29,801 bases of DNA from an uncultured Lachnospiraceae bacterium (GCA_910588775.1 CAJURH010000017.1:1-29801), one strand, 5' to 3'. Counted from the first letter of the stretch, positions 1 to 8,335 are shown. The notes: generated by a model not told the origin, from the letters alone. Numbers and translations: made by a program.

Positions 1-43
1 GATAAATCAAGGAAATACAGTAAATACAAGGAGTTTTTGAGAT

Positions 44-499
44 ATGATAAAAATACTTTTCGTCTGCCACGGCAATATCTGCCGCAGCCCAATGGCTGAG
101 TTTGTTATGAAAGATCTGGTGGAAAAAGCGGGCTTATCCGCCCAATTCAACATTGCCTCCGCTGCCACCAGCCGGGAAGAGCTGGGTAACCCGGTTTACC
201 CGCCGGCCCGGCGCAAGCTGGCCGAGCACGGAATTGACTGTTCTGGGAAAACCGCGCGGCAGTTGAAAAGTGATGACTACGCCGCATACGATTTGTTGAT
301 TGGTATGGACAGCGCCAACATTCGCAATATGAATCGCATCTGTGGTGGTGATCCGGATGGCAAGATTCACTTAATGTTGGAGTATGCCGACCGTCCTGGA
401 GATGTGGCTGACCCGTGGTACACCCGTGATTTTGAGGCGACATGGCGGGATGTGGAGGAGGGGTGCCAGGGGCTTCTAAAAGAATTGTTAGATTCTTGA
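44..499 (+). CDS. Low-molecular-weight protein tyrosine phosphatase
   Basis: A 151-residue cytosolic phosphatase that removes phosphate from tyrosine residues (some family members act on arginine phosphate). The N-terminus carries the P-loop C8-x5-R14-S15 (VCHGNICRS), and the general-acid loop DPWY is at residues 123-126 with D123 as the likely proton donor. Length matches the family (about 150 residues). The ATG is preceded by AAGGAG at 28-33, a slightly long 10-nt spacing. Its last 12 bases overlap the 3' end of the convergent MATE gene. Nothing in the window shows its substrate; no tyrosine kinase or capsule gene is visible. Family call is firm, biological role unknown. Confidence 0.93.
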   Translation: MIKILFVCHGNICRSPMAEFVMKDLVEKAGLSAQFNIASAATSREELGNPVYPPARRKLAEHGIDCSGKTARQLKSDDYAAYDLLIGMDSANIRNMNRICGGDPDGKIHLMLEYADRPGDVADPWYTRDFEATWRDVEEGCQGLLKELLDS

Positions 500-1795
500 A
501 GCGTGTCGTAAGAGGGCAGCGCCCAGAAGGCTTACGATACCCTCCGTTACTGGAAACGCAAGCCACACACCTGTCATGCCACCCATGGAGGACAGTAAAA
601 ATGCCATGGGAATAAGCAGCGCAAATCCCCGCAGGAAGGAAATCACATGCGCTGGCCGTCCATGTTCTGTTGAGGTAAAGTAAGCGCATACGACAATATT
701 GAATCCCGCAAATATACAGGCGGTAAAATAATATTTTAATCCATGTACAGCTATACCCTGCAAATGGGCGTTTCGTTGGCTGTTGAACAGCCCGGTAATT
801 TGTTCGGCGCCTAAAAAGATGCCTGCATAAATGATTGTGGACATGACTGCTACGGTCAATAGCGCGTAGCGCAATATGTTTCGAACATTTGCGGAAAGGT
901 TTTTTGCGTAATTGCCGCTGAGAATGGGCTGGATGCCCTGGGCGATGCTCGTGTATATGGACATTGTCACCAGAGAAAGGTTGGCGATAATGCCGTACGC
1001 GGCTACGCCCAGATTTCCCTGTAGGTCTAAAATGATTTTGTTAAAAACGATAATCACGGTTCCCGATGAAATTTCCGCAATTAGAGACGGCAAACCGCCG
1101 GAGAAAATATCCGTCCACTGTTTCAGGGATGCTTTGCATCGACACAGATGAAAATTATTTTTTCGTTTTAGGAAAAAAGGGAGCAGGGTCAGCATACTGA
1201 TAATCGGCGCGATGCCGGTGGCCAACACGGCCCCGAGAATCCCCATCCGCAGTGGAAAGATAAAGATATAGTCCAGCAGGATATTAGATAAGCTGCCGCT
1301 GGCCATGGCCGCCATGGAAAGCTGGGGCGCACCGCTATTTCGCACAAAACACAACAGTAAGTTGTTGCACAGGAACATGGGCGAAAACAGCAAAATGACC
1401 TGCAGATAAATCCGGCTCATCTCATAAATTGTCCCATCCGCACCCATCATTCGGGTCATGGGTGCGGAGCAGAATAGACCAAGGGTGAAAAAGACAGCCG
1501 CCAGGGATAGGGTGAAAAAGACCGCGTTTGTAAATATCTGGTTAACAGCGGACCACTGACCCTGGTTTTTCAAAATGGAATATTTTATGCTGCCACCCAT
1601 GCCGATGAGCAGGCCACTGCCGTGGATAAAGCTGTATACGGGAATGGCCAGATTCAGGGCCGCCAGCCCGTCCGCGCCTAGGCCCTTTGCGATAAAAAAT
1701 GTATCCGCCAGAATATAGCAGGACAAACCCAGCATTCCTAGTACATTCAGGGACGAATATTTCACGAAGCTTTTGAAGCAGGACCCGGTTTTCAT
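488..1795 (-). CDS. MATE family efflux transporter (first copy)
   Basis: A 435-residue integral membrane protein with about 12 hydrophobic segments, of the MatE type that exports drugs or metabolites by Na+ or H+ antiport. The N-terminal block with LADTFFIAKGLG and the later SNILLDYIFIFPL match the two MatE repeats. The start ATG overlaps the stop of the upstream flavin-binding gene by four bases (ATGA), so the two are translationally coupled in one operon read from 2271 down to 488. It ends inside the 3' end of the convergent phosphatase gene. Substrate is unknown. It is clearly different in sequence from the second MATE protein at 22927-24288. Confidence 0.9.
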   Translation of the reverse strand: MKTGSCFKSFVKYSSLNVLGMLGLSCYILADTFFIAKGLGADGLAALNLAIPVYSFIHGSGLLIGMGGSIKYSILKNQGQWSAVNQIFTNAVFFTLSLAAVFFTLGLFCSAPMTRMMGADGTIYEMSRIYLQVILLFSPMFLCNNLLLCFVRNSGAPQLSMAAMASGSLSNILLDYIFIFPLRMGILGAVLATGIAPIISMLTLLPFFLKRKNNFHLCRCKASLKQWTDIFSGGLPSLIAEISSGTVIIVFNKIILDLQGNLGVAAYGIIANLSLVTMSIYTSIAQGIQPILSGNYAKNLSANVRNILRYALLTVAVMSTIIYAGIFLGAEQITGLFNSQRNAHLQGIAVHGLKYYFTACIFAGFNIVVCAYFTSTEHGRPAHVISFLRGFALLIPMAFLLSSMGGMTGVWLAFPVTEGIVSLLGAALLRHASRI

Positions 1796-2271
1796 TGCGC
1801 TTTTTTGCGCCTCTTACCACTCATGTGGTCGATGGACATTTCCAGCACGCATAAGGGCTTCCAGTAGCCGTCGATTTCCGCCTGCAGGCGGGCGTCACTT
1901 GCTTCGGGGGCATACTTTCGACCCAGCGCTTCCATGGCGGCCCTTTTTGCGTCATCATCTTCTAAAACACATATTTTGCCAAATACAATCACACTTCTAT
2001 AATCTGTCGTATATTCTTCTGGAAGAACGTTGTCCTGGCCGATTACGCAGAAAGACGCTTTTTCATTTCGGGCGATGGCATCCAGCTTATGTCCGGACTT
2101 GGCGCAGTGGAAATAGAGTTTGCCATTCCAGTATATGTAGCTCAAAGGCGCCGCATAAGGATAGTCATCGTCGCCAGCTACGGCAAGCACGCCGGATGTT
2201 CCTTTCTGTAAAATCTGTTCGCATTCCTCCATGGTCAATGCCTGTTTTTTTCTTCTCATCTCGCGAAACAT
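1792..2271 (-). CDS. Pyridoxamine 5'-phosphate oxidase-like (NimA-type) flavoprotein
   Basis: A 159-residue protein of the FMN-binding split-barrel fold. The segment GTSGVLAVAGDDDYPYAAPLS followed by YIYWNGKLYFHCAKSGHKLD (residues about 25-65) is the pattern of the Nim/PNPOx-like family, in which some members reduce nitroimidazoles; most are of unknown substrate. A strong AGGAGGT site precedes the ATG. It is the first gene of an operon with the MATE pump and overlaps it by four bases. A promoter (2410-2438, minus strand) and a structured leader lie upstream. The pairing of a flavin reductase-like protein with an efflux pump suggests a detoxification unit, but this is inference. Confidence 0.85.
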   Translation of the reverse strand: MFREMRRKKQALTMEECEQILQKGTSGVLAVAGDDDYPYAAPLSYIYWNGKLYFHCAKSGHKLDAIARNEKASFCVIGQDNVLPEEYTTDYRSVIVFGKICVLEDDDAKRAAMEALGRKYAPEASDARLQAEIDGYWKPLCVLEMSIDHMSGKRRKKAQ

Positions 2272-2300
2272 AGGATACCTCCTGATTTTTATTTATGGTT

Positions 2301-2395
2301 TTGCCGCCCGGGATTTTCAGACAAAAAATAAAACGCCCTGCACACCATTCCTTCTATGGCCTAACGGAATGGGACAAAGCGTTACCCGGCGGCAA
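2301..2395 (-). promoter_or_regulatory. Structured leader RNA with terminator-like hairpin
   Basis: On the minus strand the leader of the NimA-like/MATE operon can fold as nested stems. The outer arms are TTGCCGCCGGG (2395-2385) and CCCGGGCGGCAA (2312-2301), complementary with one bulged G. Inside are AACGC/GCGTT (2383-2379 with 2336-2332) and CCATTCC/GGAATGG (2372-2366 with 2351-2345). The inner stem is followed by a T-rich run on the minus strand (about 2333-2322), like an intrinsic terminator. This suggests attenuation control of the operon; no known riboswitch class is recognised. Confidence 0.5.
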
Positions 2396-2409
2396 TTCAT
2401 CTGTAATTA

Positions 2410-2438
2410 CTTATAGCATATCCGGCCCGGAATGTCAA
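2410..2438 (-). promoter_or_regulatory. Promoter of NimA-like/MATE operon
   Basis: On the minus strand TTGACA (2438-2433) and TATAAG (2415-2410) are separated by 17 bp, a near-consensus housekeeping sigma promoter. It would start transcription near 2403, giving a leader of about 130 nt before the ATG at 2271. Confidence 0.75.
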
Positions 2439-2453
2439 GAGATTCTCACAGGA

Positions 2454-2482
2454 TTGAATTTTAATGAGAAGGATGGTAAGAT
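2454..2482 (+). promoter_or_regulatory. Candidate promoter of PRTase-TRSP/StiP operon
   Basis: TTGAAT (2454-2459) and TAAGAT (2477-2482) are separated by 17 bp and lie about 35 bp upstream of the start codon at 2518. The match to consensus is moderate. It is divergent from the promoter at 2410-2438. Confidence 0.5.
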
Positions 2483-2517
2483 GATAAGAAAGAAATAATT
2501 GTGCAGGAAGGTGTTTT

Positions 2518-3627
2518 ATGTATAGACAGGAAGACTTAATTTGCGTTGCCAAAAGGGAGAATAATCGGAAGCGGAATTATGTGCTGGTAAATCCACTGCA
2601 GGGGAAACACGTTCCGGTGAACCCCGGCAAAGCCCTGGAATTGTTTGAATGTCTTGTGAAACCGCTTCAGGAGGCGTACGGGCGGGAGCGGCTGCTTTTG
2701 ATTGGATTTGCAGAGACGGCGACAGCCATCGGCGCGGCCGTTGCGGCGAAGCTGGGCGCTTTGTATATGCAGACTACCCGTGAAAATATTCCGGGAGTGG
2801 ATTTTTTCATGTTTTCGGAGGATCACAGCCATGCCACGGAGCAGAAGCTGGTGAAAGATGATATAGACTCCGTCATTGCTCAAGTGGATCGGGCGATCTT
2901 TATAGAAGACGAAGTGACCACAGGCAGGACGATTCTTCATATTATAGATGTTTTGAAAAGCGCCTATCCGGATTTCTCATCTTATGGGGTGGCTTCCATT
3001 CTAAATGGCATGGACCCGGAGAATCTGAATGCGTATAAGGTGCGGGGCATCGCTCTCCACTATTTGGTGAAAACGGACTCCAGGAAATATGGGCGTGCGG
3101 CGGAAAGGTTTCGGGGAGACGGCATTTACGTGCCAGCGGCTCTGGGCCGGGAAATGGCCGGAGTAAAGGAAATCCGAGTGGGAGGGGCCATGAACGCCCG
3201 GCGGCTGGTCAGCGGCAGAGATTATAAGAATGCATGTGAGAAATTGTGGGATGAAATCTCCCGCCAGGCGGCGTTGCCTTCGATTCAAAAGCTGTTGGTC
3301 ATCGGCACGGAAGAGTTCATGTATCCAGGGTTGTATGTGGCGGGTCAGGCGGAAGAAGCTGGAATGGATGTGCGCTTTCACGCCACCACCAGGAGTCCTA
3401 TAGCCGTCAGCGGTGAGGCGGACTATCCGCTGCATGTCCGCTATGAGCTGCGCAGTTTGTATGAGAGCGGGCGGGTTACATTTCTGTACGACATAGACAC
3501 GTACGACGCGGTCTGGATTGTCACGGATGCGGGAAGCGATGAAAGGGAGGGAATCTATTCGTTGGTAAACGCGCTGCGCAGGAAGAACAAGGGCCCGGTG
3601 ACGCTGGTAAGGTGGTGTGAAGATTGA
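2518..3627 (+). CDS. Phosphoribosyltransferase with C-terminal TRSP domain
   Basis: A 369-residue cytosolic protein of the PRTase plus TRSP family found in Ter-associated gene clusters. The PRPP-binding loop is visible at residues 130-138 (EDEVTTGRT), preceded by a beta strand (AIFI). The C-terminal half (about 230-369) includes the motif TRSP after FHAT, which gives the TRSP domain its name. In the family's proposed pathway the PRTases use PRPP to make a nucleoside-like product; this is a computational proposal, not a proven reaction. AGGAAGG lies just ahead of the ATG. It overlaps the next gene by four bases (TTGA), so the two are coupled. Family call is strong; reaction unknown. Confidence 0.85.
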   Translation: MYRQEDLICVAKRENNRKRNYVLVNPLQGKHVPVNPGKALELFECLVKPLQEAYGRERLLLIGFAETATAIGAAVAAKLGALYMQTTRENIPGVDFFMFSEDHSHATEQKLVKDDIDSVIAQVDRAIFIEDEVTTGRTILHIIDVLKSAYPDFSSYGVASILNGMDPENLNAYKVRGIALHYLVKTDSRKYGRAAERFRGDGIYVPAALGREMAGVKEIRVGGAMNARRLVSGRDYKNACEKLWDEISRQAALPSIQKLLVIGTEEFMYPGLYVAGQAEEAGMDVRFHATTRSPIAVSGEADYPLHVRYELRSLYESGRVTFLYDIDTYDAVWIVTDAGSDEREGIYSLVNALRRKNKGPVTLVRWCED

Positions 3628-4673
3628 GAAGTTCTTACAGAGAAGAAGATGTGATCTTGTTGCTGAAAGATATTACGGGATTGGTGCAGCCGCAATCCAC
3701 CTGGGAGAGGGAGAGACTCATCCAGTCCGGCGTGCATTATTGCGAGATGCTTCCTATTGAATATGTGCCTACTCAGGAATATATGACGGCTTACCAGGAA
3801 GCTTTGCGGGAATATTCAGCACAGTCGGCGGCGGCGGTGGGCGTTCTGGCGGACAAGATTATGCAGAGGCGCGGTGGGCGAACGGCGTTGGTATCGTTGG
3901 CCAGGGCGGGAATCCCCATCGGGATTTTGCTGAAGCATTATATTCAGTGGAAATATGGGGAAAATCTTCCCCACTATGCTATTTCCATCATCCGCGGTCG
4001 GGGAATCGACGAGAACGCCATGGCGTATCTTCTGAAGCGGCATGAACCGGATGAACTACTGTTCGTGGATGGATGGATTGGAAAAGGCGCGATTTTAAAA
4101 GAGCTTCGAAAGGAAGTGTCCCGTTATCCGGGCGTGTCGGCGGATATTGCAGTTCTGGCCGATCCGGCGAACGTCACGGATTTGTGCGGAACCCATGAAG
4201 ATATTCTGATTCCCAGCTCTTGCCTCAACTGCACTGTGTCGGGGCTGATTAGCCGGACTTTTTTGCGGAAAGATATAATTGGGGAAAATGATTTTCACGG
4301 GGCGGTTTATTACAGTGAACTGGCGGATTCGGATTTGTCCTATGAATTTCTGGAATCCATTGAAAAGCATTTTAAGCGGGAGAATCCTTGCGGTGGAAAG
4401 CGTATGGAAGGCTTGGGCGTGGACGAGGTGAGGGCGATTGCGGGCAAGTTTGGGATTGATGATATTAATCTAATTAAACCGGGCATCGGGGAGACCACCA
4501 GAGTGTTGCTGCGGCGGGTCCCCTGGAAAGTTTTGCTGGATGAGAAGCTAGAAGGAAATCCGGCGCTGAAGCATATCGTCCGGCTGGCCCGGGAAAAGCA
4601 GGTGGATATGGAATATTATCCCTTGAATCATTATAAGTGCTGCGGCATTATCCGCAAGATTGCAGACGCGTAG
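3624..4673 (+). CDS. StiP-type PRTase-like protein with C-terminal PELOTA domain
   Basis: A 349-residue protein of the family annotated as 'cysteine protease StiP', regarded in comparative genomics as a second PRTase fold linked to a PELOTA RNA-binding domain. The N-terminus SSYREEDVILLLKDI and ERERLIQSG fit the family start. ALVSLARAGIPIG and FVDGWIGKGAI mark the PRTase-like core. Residues about 250-349, including GIGETTRVLLRRVPWKVLL, match PELOTA. The start is a TTG overlapping the previous stop, with AGGTGG eight bases upstream. It ends three bases before the convergent aldolase-like gene. The protease label should not be taken as activity. Confidence 0.85.
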   Translation: MRSSYREEDVILLLKDITGLVQPQSTWERERLIQSGVHYCEMLPIEYVPTQEYMTAYQEALREYSAQSAAAVGVLADKIMQRRGGRTALVSLARAGIPIGILLKHYIQWKYGENLPHYAISIIRGRGIDENAMAYLLKRHEPDELLFVDGWIGKGAILKELRKEVSRYPGVSADIAVLADPANVTDLCGTHEDILIPSSCLNCTVSGLISRTFLRKDIIGENDFHGAVYYSELADSDLSYEFLESIEKHFKRENPCGGKRMEGLGVDEVRAIAGKFGIDDINLIKPGIGETTRVLLRRVPWKVLLDEKLEGNPALKHIVRLAREKQVDMEYYPLNHYKCCGIIRKIADA

Positions 4674-4676
4674 AAA

Positions 4677-5636
4677 TTATTTTGTGCCAAATGCCTGCGC
4701 CATGAACAGGGTCTGCCGTGCCCAGTTATAATGGGTTTTGTATTCGTTCATCCGCTCTCCGGCTGGGTTGGCGGCCACAAGCGAGTGGGAGGAAGCGTCC
4801 CAGTCCAGAATGGATTTGGCGTCCGCCAGATCTTCTGCCGGGACTTGGTAGGCCGCGTTTACAACTTCAATCTGGTTGGGGTGGATGACTGTTTTTCCGG
4901 TGAAGCCGCACAGCTTGTCGTCGGTGATTTCCTGGATGAGTCCCTGCCGCCAGCAGTCGCCCCGGAAATATTCCCAGACGGGGCCGGACACCACATAGTC
5001 TGTTCCGTATACGGTTACAATGTCGGATAGGATATTTGCCACAGGGCCGATGCGGTGGATGGATTCCGCTAAGTGGCGGCGGAAGCCGAAAATGTGGCAC
5101 AGGTCGTTGCCTCCCACCCGGATATTCAGGATGCGGTCTTCGATGGGCTTTAATTTATCTTTCAGGGCGTACAGGAGAAAAGACCGGTTTCGCAGGTCAA
5201 CCAGGTCAGGGCTTTCGTATATGGGCATCATATACAGCGGTTTTGGGGAATGCTCATTGACGGTTATTAGGGCGTGTATGTAATCGTCCGCATTGGTAAG
5301 GGAGAATGCCGGGATAATATAGCCGTTTACAATTTCCAGACTGTCGCCGAACTGGCGGGAAAGCCGGGGAATCTGCTCCGGGGTTCGCACGCGGATGAAG
5401 ATCTTAGGGAGGAAGAAGTCCCGTTCCTGCGTATGGCGGTACAGCTTCTGGAGGGTATGGCATAAGATGGATTCGGCTTCAGACACATAGCGGTCTGCGA
5501 TGGCGTCCTCCAGGCACAGGGCCAGGGAGAACGGGCGGCTGAATTTTTGGTTCAGAATGGAATCCGCAATGGTTTTGTTGTTTGCGGGGCAATATAAAAG
5601 GGCGCCGACGCTGTAATAAAGTTGGGAATTTTTCAT
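4677..5636 (-). CDS. HpcH/HpaI/CitE-like TIM-barrel C-C bond lyase
   Basis: A 319-residue cytosolic enzyme of the HpcH/CitE superfamily, in the subgroup associated with Ter-type biosynthetic clusters (C-C bond lyase of the TIM-barrel fold). The acidic motif ALCLEDAI near residue 40, the basic strand KIFIRVR near 80, the acidic/Asn metal site LNIRVGGNDLCHIFG, and the C-terminal FTGKTVIHPNQ are the family signatures. GAGGAG sits eight bases ahead of the ATG. It points against the two PRTase genes (3-nt gap, tail to tail) and away from the protease fusion (84-nt shared upstream region), so it has its own promoter. Substrate unknown. Confidence 0.85.
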   Translation of the reverse strand: MKNSQLYYSVGALLYCPANNKTIADSILNQKFSRPFSLALCLEDAIADRYVSEAESILCHTLQKLYRHTQERDFFLPKIFIRVRTPEQIPRLSRQFGDSLEIVNGYIIPAFSLTNADDYIHALITVNEHSPKPLYMMPIYESPDLVDLRNRSFLLYALKDKLKPIEDRILNIRVGGNDLCHIFGFRRHLAESIHRIGPVANILSDIVTVYGTDYVVSGPVWEYFRGDCWRQGLIQEITDDKLCGFTGKTVIHPNQIEVVNAAYQVPAEDLADAKSILDWDASSHSLVAANPAGERMNEYKTHYNWARQTLFMAQAFGTK

Positions 5637-5720
5637 TTCGAATACTCCTCTTTGAGTAAATTATTACAATCATAACACAAGTTTGAAAAAAAGGGTAGAC
5701 AAAAATCCGCTGGGGGAATT

Positions 5721-7052
5721 ATGGAAAGAGAGATAATCAGATACAGGCATAACGTATTAAATATAGATTCATTTGCTTCATTTGCGGGGATAAGGGGCGG
5801 CGTGAACCAGAACTGCAAAGATGTCTATTTTGTCCGCGCGCTGGCGCATGGGGACAATTTTACATATGACATCGATCAAATGGAGGTGGCGCTTCAAAAA
5901 GTATTGTCAGAGGGAAATTTATTTTACAAAAGAATCGGAAAGCTGCCGCGGCTTAGAGATGCGCAGGAGATCCAATGCTATTCATCCTGTTACGCAAAGT
6001 GGACGGAAAATCATAAAAGGAATGTTGTGACAAAAGTTTCGGCCACAGACGGCTCCTTGTCCCATGCGCTGGGCGTGGCTTTAAGTCGTGTGTTGGAAAT
6101 ATATCACAGAAACAGGCCGGAGTCAAACGCATCTATGGAGAAAAATTTTGCGGTGAAGCTGCTATATTGGTTTGACCAAGTAATGGGACGCGATTTTCCC
6201 AGGTTTTGGAACGAGAAGCGCGCGGTGAAGATTGTGGCGGAGAATGTGACAAAGGAGCAGGAATATTTATTCTATTATATGGTCACGCTGATGGGAGCGG
6301 ATGCGCTTCTTGTCCAGCGGGAAGGAGATATAGAGGGCGACGCTCTGAAAAGCCTCTCCCAGGCGTTCGCGCCACAGAAGATTCGTCAGCCAGCGCCTAC
6401 CGTCGCCGCTGCGCCGCCCCAGCGAAAGATTTCCCAGAGAAAGGAGCGGACTAGGCCACAGACGGTTTTGCGCCGCCAGGAAAAAAGCTTCGAGGAGCTG
6501 GCGCAGTTGGCCGCGTCGGTGGTGATGATTGAGGTGCGCGACGATAGCGGGGAGGCGTTAAGCTCCGGGTCCGGCATTATGATTGGGAAAGGCGGCTACA
6601 TTCTTACGAATAATCATGTGACCAGTGGAGGAAGATTTTATTCAGTCCGTATAGAGGAAGAGGAGCGCATTTACGAGACGGATGAGATGATTAAATACAA
6701 CCCCACGCTGGATCTGGCGGTTATCCGAATTGGGCGGCAGTTAAATCCGATTCCTGTGTATGAAGGCGGGGAGAAATTGGTGAGGGGCCAGAAAGTGGTG
6801 GCCATTGGCAGCCCGCTGGGACTTTTCAATTCCGTCTCGGATGGCATTATCTCCGGTTTTCGCAGAATCGGGGATGTGGACATGATACAGTTTACCGCGC
6901 CGATTTCCCATGGAAGCTCCGGCGGAGCGTTGCTGAATATGTTTGGGGAGGTCATTGGGATCAGCACGGCGGGCATGGACCGGGGTCAGAATCTGAATTT
7001 GGCGGTGGGATATGAGTGGATTCAGATGTTTGTAAAAGGATTTGCCGAATAG
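5721..7052 (+). CDS. YceG-like domain fused to HtrA/DegP-type serine protease
   Basis: A 443-residue protein without signal peptide or membrane segment, so probably cytosolic. Residues about 1-215 resemble the YceG component of Ter biosynthetic modules: the segment KIVAENVTKEQEYLFYYM followed by LMGADALLV is like the repeated YceG core. A Pro/Arg-rich linker follows (about 216-255). Residues about 258-443 are a trypsin-fold protease with the triad H299 (TNNHV), D331 (TLDLAVI) and S400 (HGSSGGA). No PDZ domain follows, unlike standard HtrA. The start ATG has only a G-run (5711-5715) ahead of it. Placement beside the PRTase and lyase genes supports a shared system. The protease call is firm; the YceG assignment is by eye. 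Confidence 0.72.
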   Translation: MEREIIRYRHNVLNIDSFASFAGIRGGVNQNCKDVYFVRALAHGDNFTYDIDQMEVALQKVLSEGNLFYKRIGKLPRLRDAQEIQCYSSCYAKWTENHKRNVVTKVSATDGSLSHALGVALSRVLEIYHRNRPESNASMEKNFAVKLLYWFDQVMGRDFPRFWNEKRAVKIVAENVTKEQEYLFYYMVTLMGADALLVQREGDIEGDALKSLSQAFAPQKIRQPAPTVAAAPPQRKISQRKERTRPQTVLRRQEKSFEELAQLAASVVMIEVRDDSGEALSSGSGIMIGKGGYILTNNHVTSGGRFYSVRIEEEERIYETDEMIKYNPTLDLAVIRIGRQLNPIPVYEGGEKLVRGQKVVAIGSPLGLFNSVSDGIISGFRRIGDVDMIQFTAPISHGSSGGALLNMFGEVIGISTAGMDRGQNLNLAVGYEWIQMFVKGFAE

Positions 7053-7085
7053 GAAGTAAAGTTTGGGCAAAAGTGACAATAGGTA

Positions 7086-7114
7086 TTGACTTGGGGATAA
7101 AAAAATGATATACT
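7086..7114 (+). promoter_or_regulatory. Promoter of ROK regulator gene
   Basis: TTGACT (7086-7091) and TATACT (7109-7114) with a 17-bp spacer make a near-consensus promoter about 50 bp upstream of the ATG at 7166. No clear terminator separates it from the protease gene ending at 7052. Confidence 0.8.
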
Positions 7115-7165
7115 TTCACTTAAATAAATACATAAATAAAGTGTAATGAAAAGAGGCGTGAGAGT

Positions 7166-8335
7166 ATGAAAAGGGGGGCCAGCAGTATTGAGGTGAAAAA
7201 GCTGAACCGCAATCGGGTATTTCGCTATCTCAACAGCAGGGGCAGGGTATCGATGCCGGATATTGCGGCCAACCTGGGGATGAGCGGGCCGACGGTCCTT
7301 CAGATTATCAAAGAATTGAAGGAGTCGCAGATTGTGCAGGAAGTGGGCGTGTTTCAGTCCACCGGGGGCAGGAAGGCCAAAGCCATTGCCTCGGTTCAGG
7401 ATGTGTGCTACACGGTGGGCCTTGATATTACCCGCAACCATGTAAGCCTGGTTTTGACCAATCTCTCCGAGAAGGCGTTGAAGCATGAGCGGGTCCGGGA
7501 GCCGTTTATCTATGGAGACGCATACTTTCGCAAACTGGGAGATTTGTTGGAAGAGTTTTTGCGCAAAAGTGAAACGCCCAGAGAGAAAATCATCGGCGTG
7601 GGCCTGTCCATTCCCGGTATTCTGGATAAAGACAACTGCATTGCTTATTCCCATACGCTGGGTCTGGATCATGTGGCGGGGGAAGAATTTACCAAATACA
7701 TCCCGTATCCATGCATCATCATTAATGACGCCAATGCGGCGGCCATGGCCGAGTGTTCCGGCACAGTTCTGTCTCAGAGCGTGTTCTACTTGCTGTTGAG
7801 CAACAGCGTGGGCGGCGCCATTGTGTTTTGCAGAGACGATCCGGCGCGGGATAAGTGGAACGTGCGGGAGGGAATCTCCAGAGACATCTATATGGGTGGC
7901 AATCAGAGGGCTGGCGAGTTTGGCCATATGGCGATTCGACCGGATGGGCTGCCCTGCTACTGTGGAAAAAAAGGATGCCTGGACGCCTATTGTTCCGCGG
8001 CTCGTCTGGCAGATCTCACAGATGGAAATCTGGAGCGGTTTTTCCAGGAGTTGGAAGCGGGAAATGTCAAATGGCGGGAGATTTGGGAAGAATACATGGA
8101 TAATCTGGCCATTGCGGTGGATAATCTGCGGATGTGTTTCGACGGCGACGTGGTCTTAGGCGGATACGTGGGCAGCTACATGGGTCCGCATATGGAAAAG
8201 TTTCGTGAGAAGTGCGCGAAAAGGAATATTTTCGGGCAAAGTGGAGACTATGTAAAGGCATGTAAATATCGGATTGAAGCTTCGGCGCTGGGCGCTGCTG
8301 TTTGCCAGATTGAGCGTTATATTGATAAGGTATGA
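7166..8335 (+). CDS. ROK family transcriptional regulator
   Basis: A 389-residue repressor or activator of the NagC/XylR type, expected to bind DNA upstream of the adjoining sugar genes and to sense a sugar or sugar phosphate. The N-terminal winged helix is at about residues 15-60 (VSMPDIAANLGMSGPTVLQIIKEL). The ROK domain follows, with INDANAAAMAE and the zinc loop C-Y-C-G-x2-G-C preceded by GEFGHMAIR. The usual phosphate-binding DxGxT motif is altered to LDITRNH, in line with a regulator lacking kinase activity. It is read toward the SDR/ABC operon and is its likely controller. Confidence 0.92.
   Translation: MKRGASSIEVKKLNRNRVFRYLNSRGRVSMPDIAANLGMSGPTVLQIIKELKESQIVQEVGVFQSTGGRKAKAIASVQDVCYTVGLDITRNHVSLVLTNLSEKALKHERVREPFIYGDAYFRKLGDLLEEFLRKSETPREKIIGVGLSIPGILDKDNCIAYSHTLGLDHVAGEEFTKYIPYPCIIINDANAAAMAECSGTVLSQSVFYLLLSNSVGGAIVFCRDDPARDKWNVREGISRDIYMGGNQRAGEFGHMAIRPDGLPCYCGKKGCLDAYCSAARLADLTDGNLERFFQELEAGNVKWREIWEEYMDNLAIAVDNLRMCFDGDVVLGGYVGSYMGPHMEKFREKCAKRNIFGQSGDYVKACKYRIEASALGAAVCQIERYIDKV

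Noticed and set aside
2231..2498. Short plus-strand open frames (61 and 67 codons) in the NimA-like leader region
   Set aside because: They overlap the structured leader and promoter of the minus-strand operon, have no convincing ribosome site and no family resemblance.
3624..4673. Calling the StiP-type protein a cysteine protease
   Set aside because: The database label is not backed by a visible Cys-His protease motif; the PRTase-like core and PELOTA domain fit better.
7022..7927. 301-codon minus-strand open frame across the protease end and ROK gene
   Set aside because: It is antisense to two well-recognised proteins and its translation (His/Arg/Asn-rich) has no family features.
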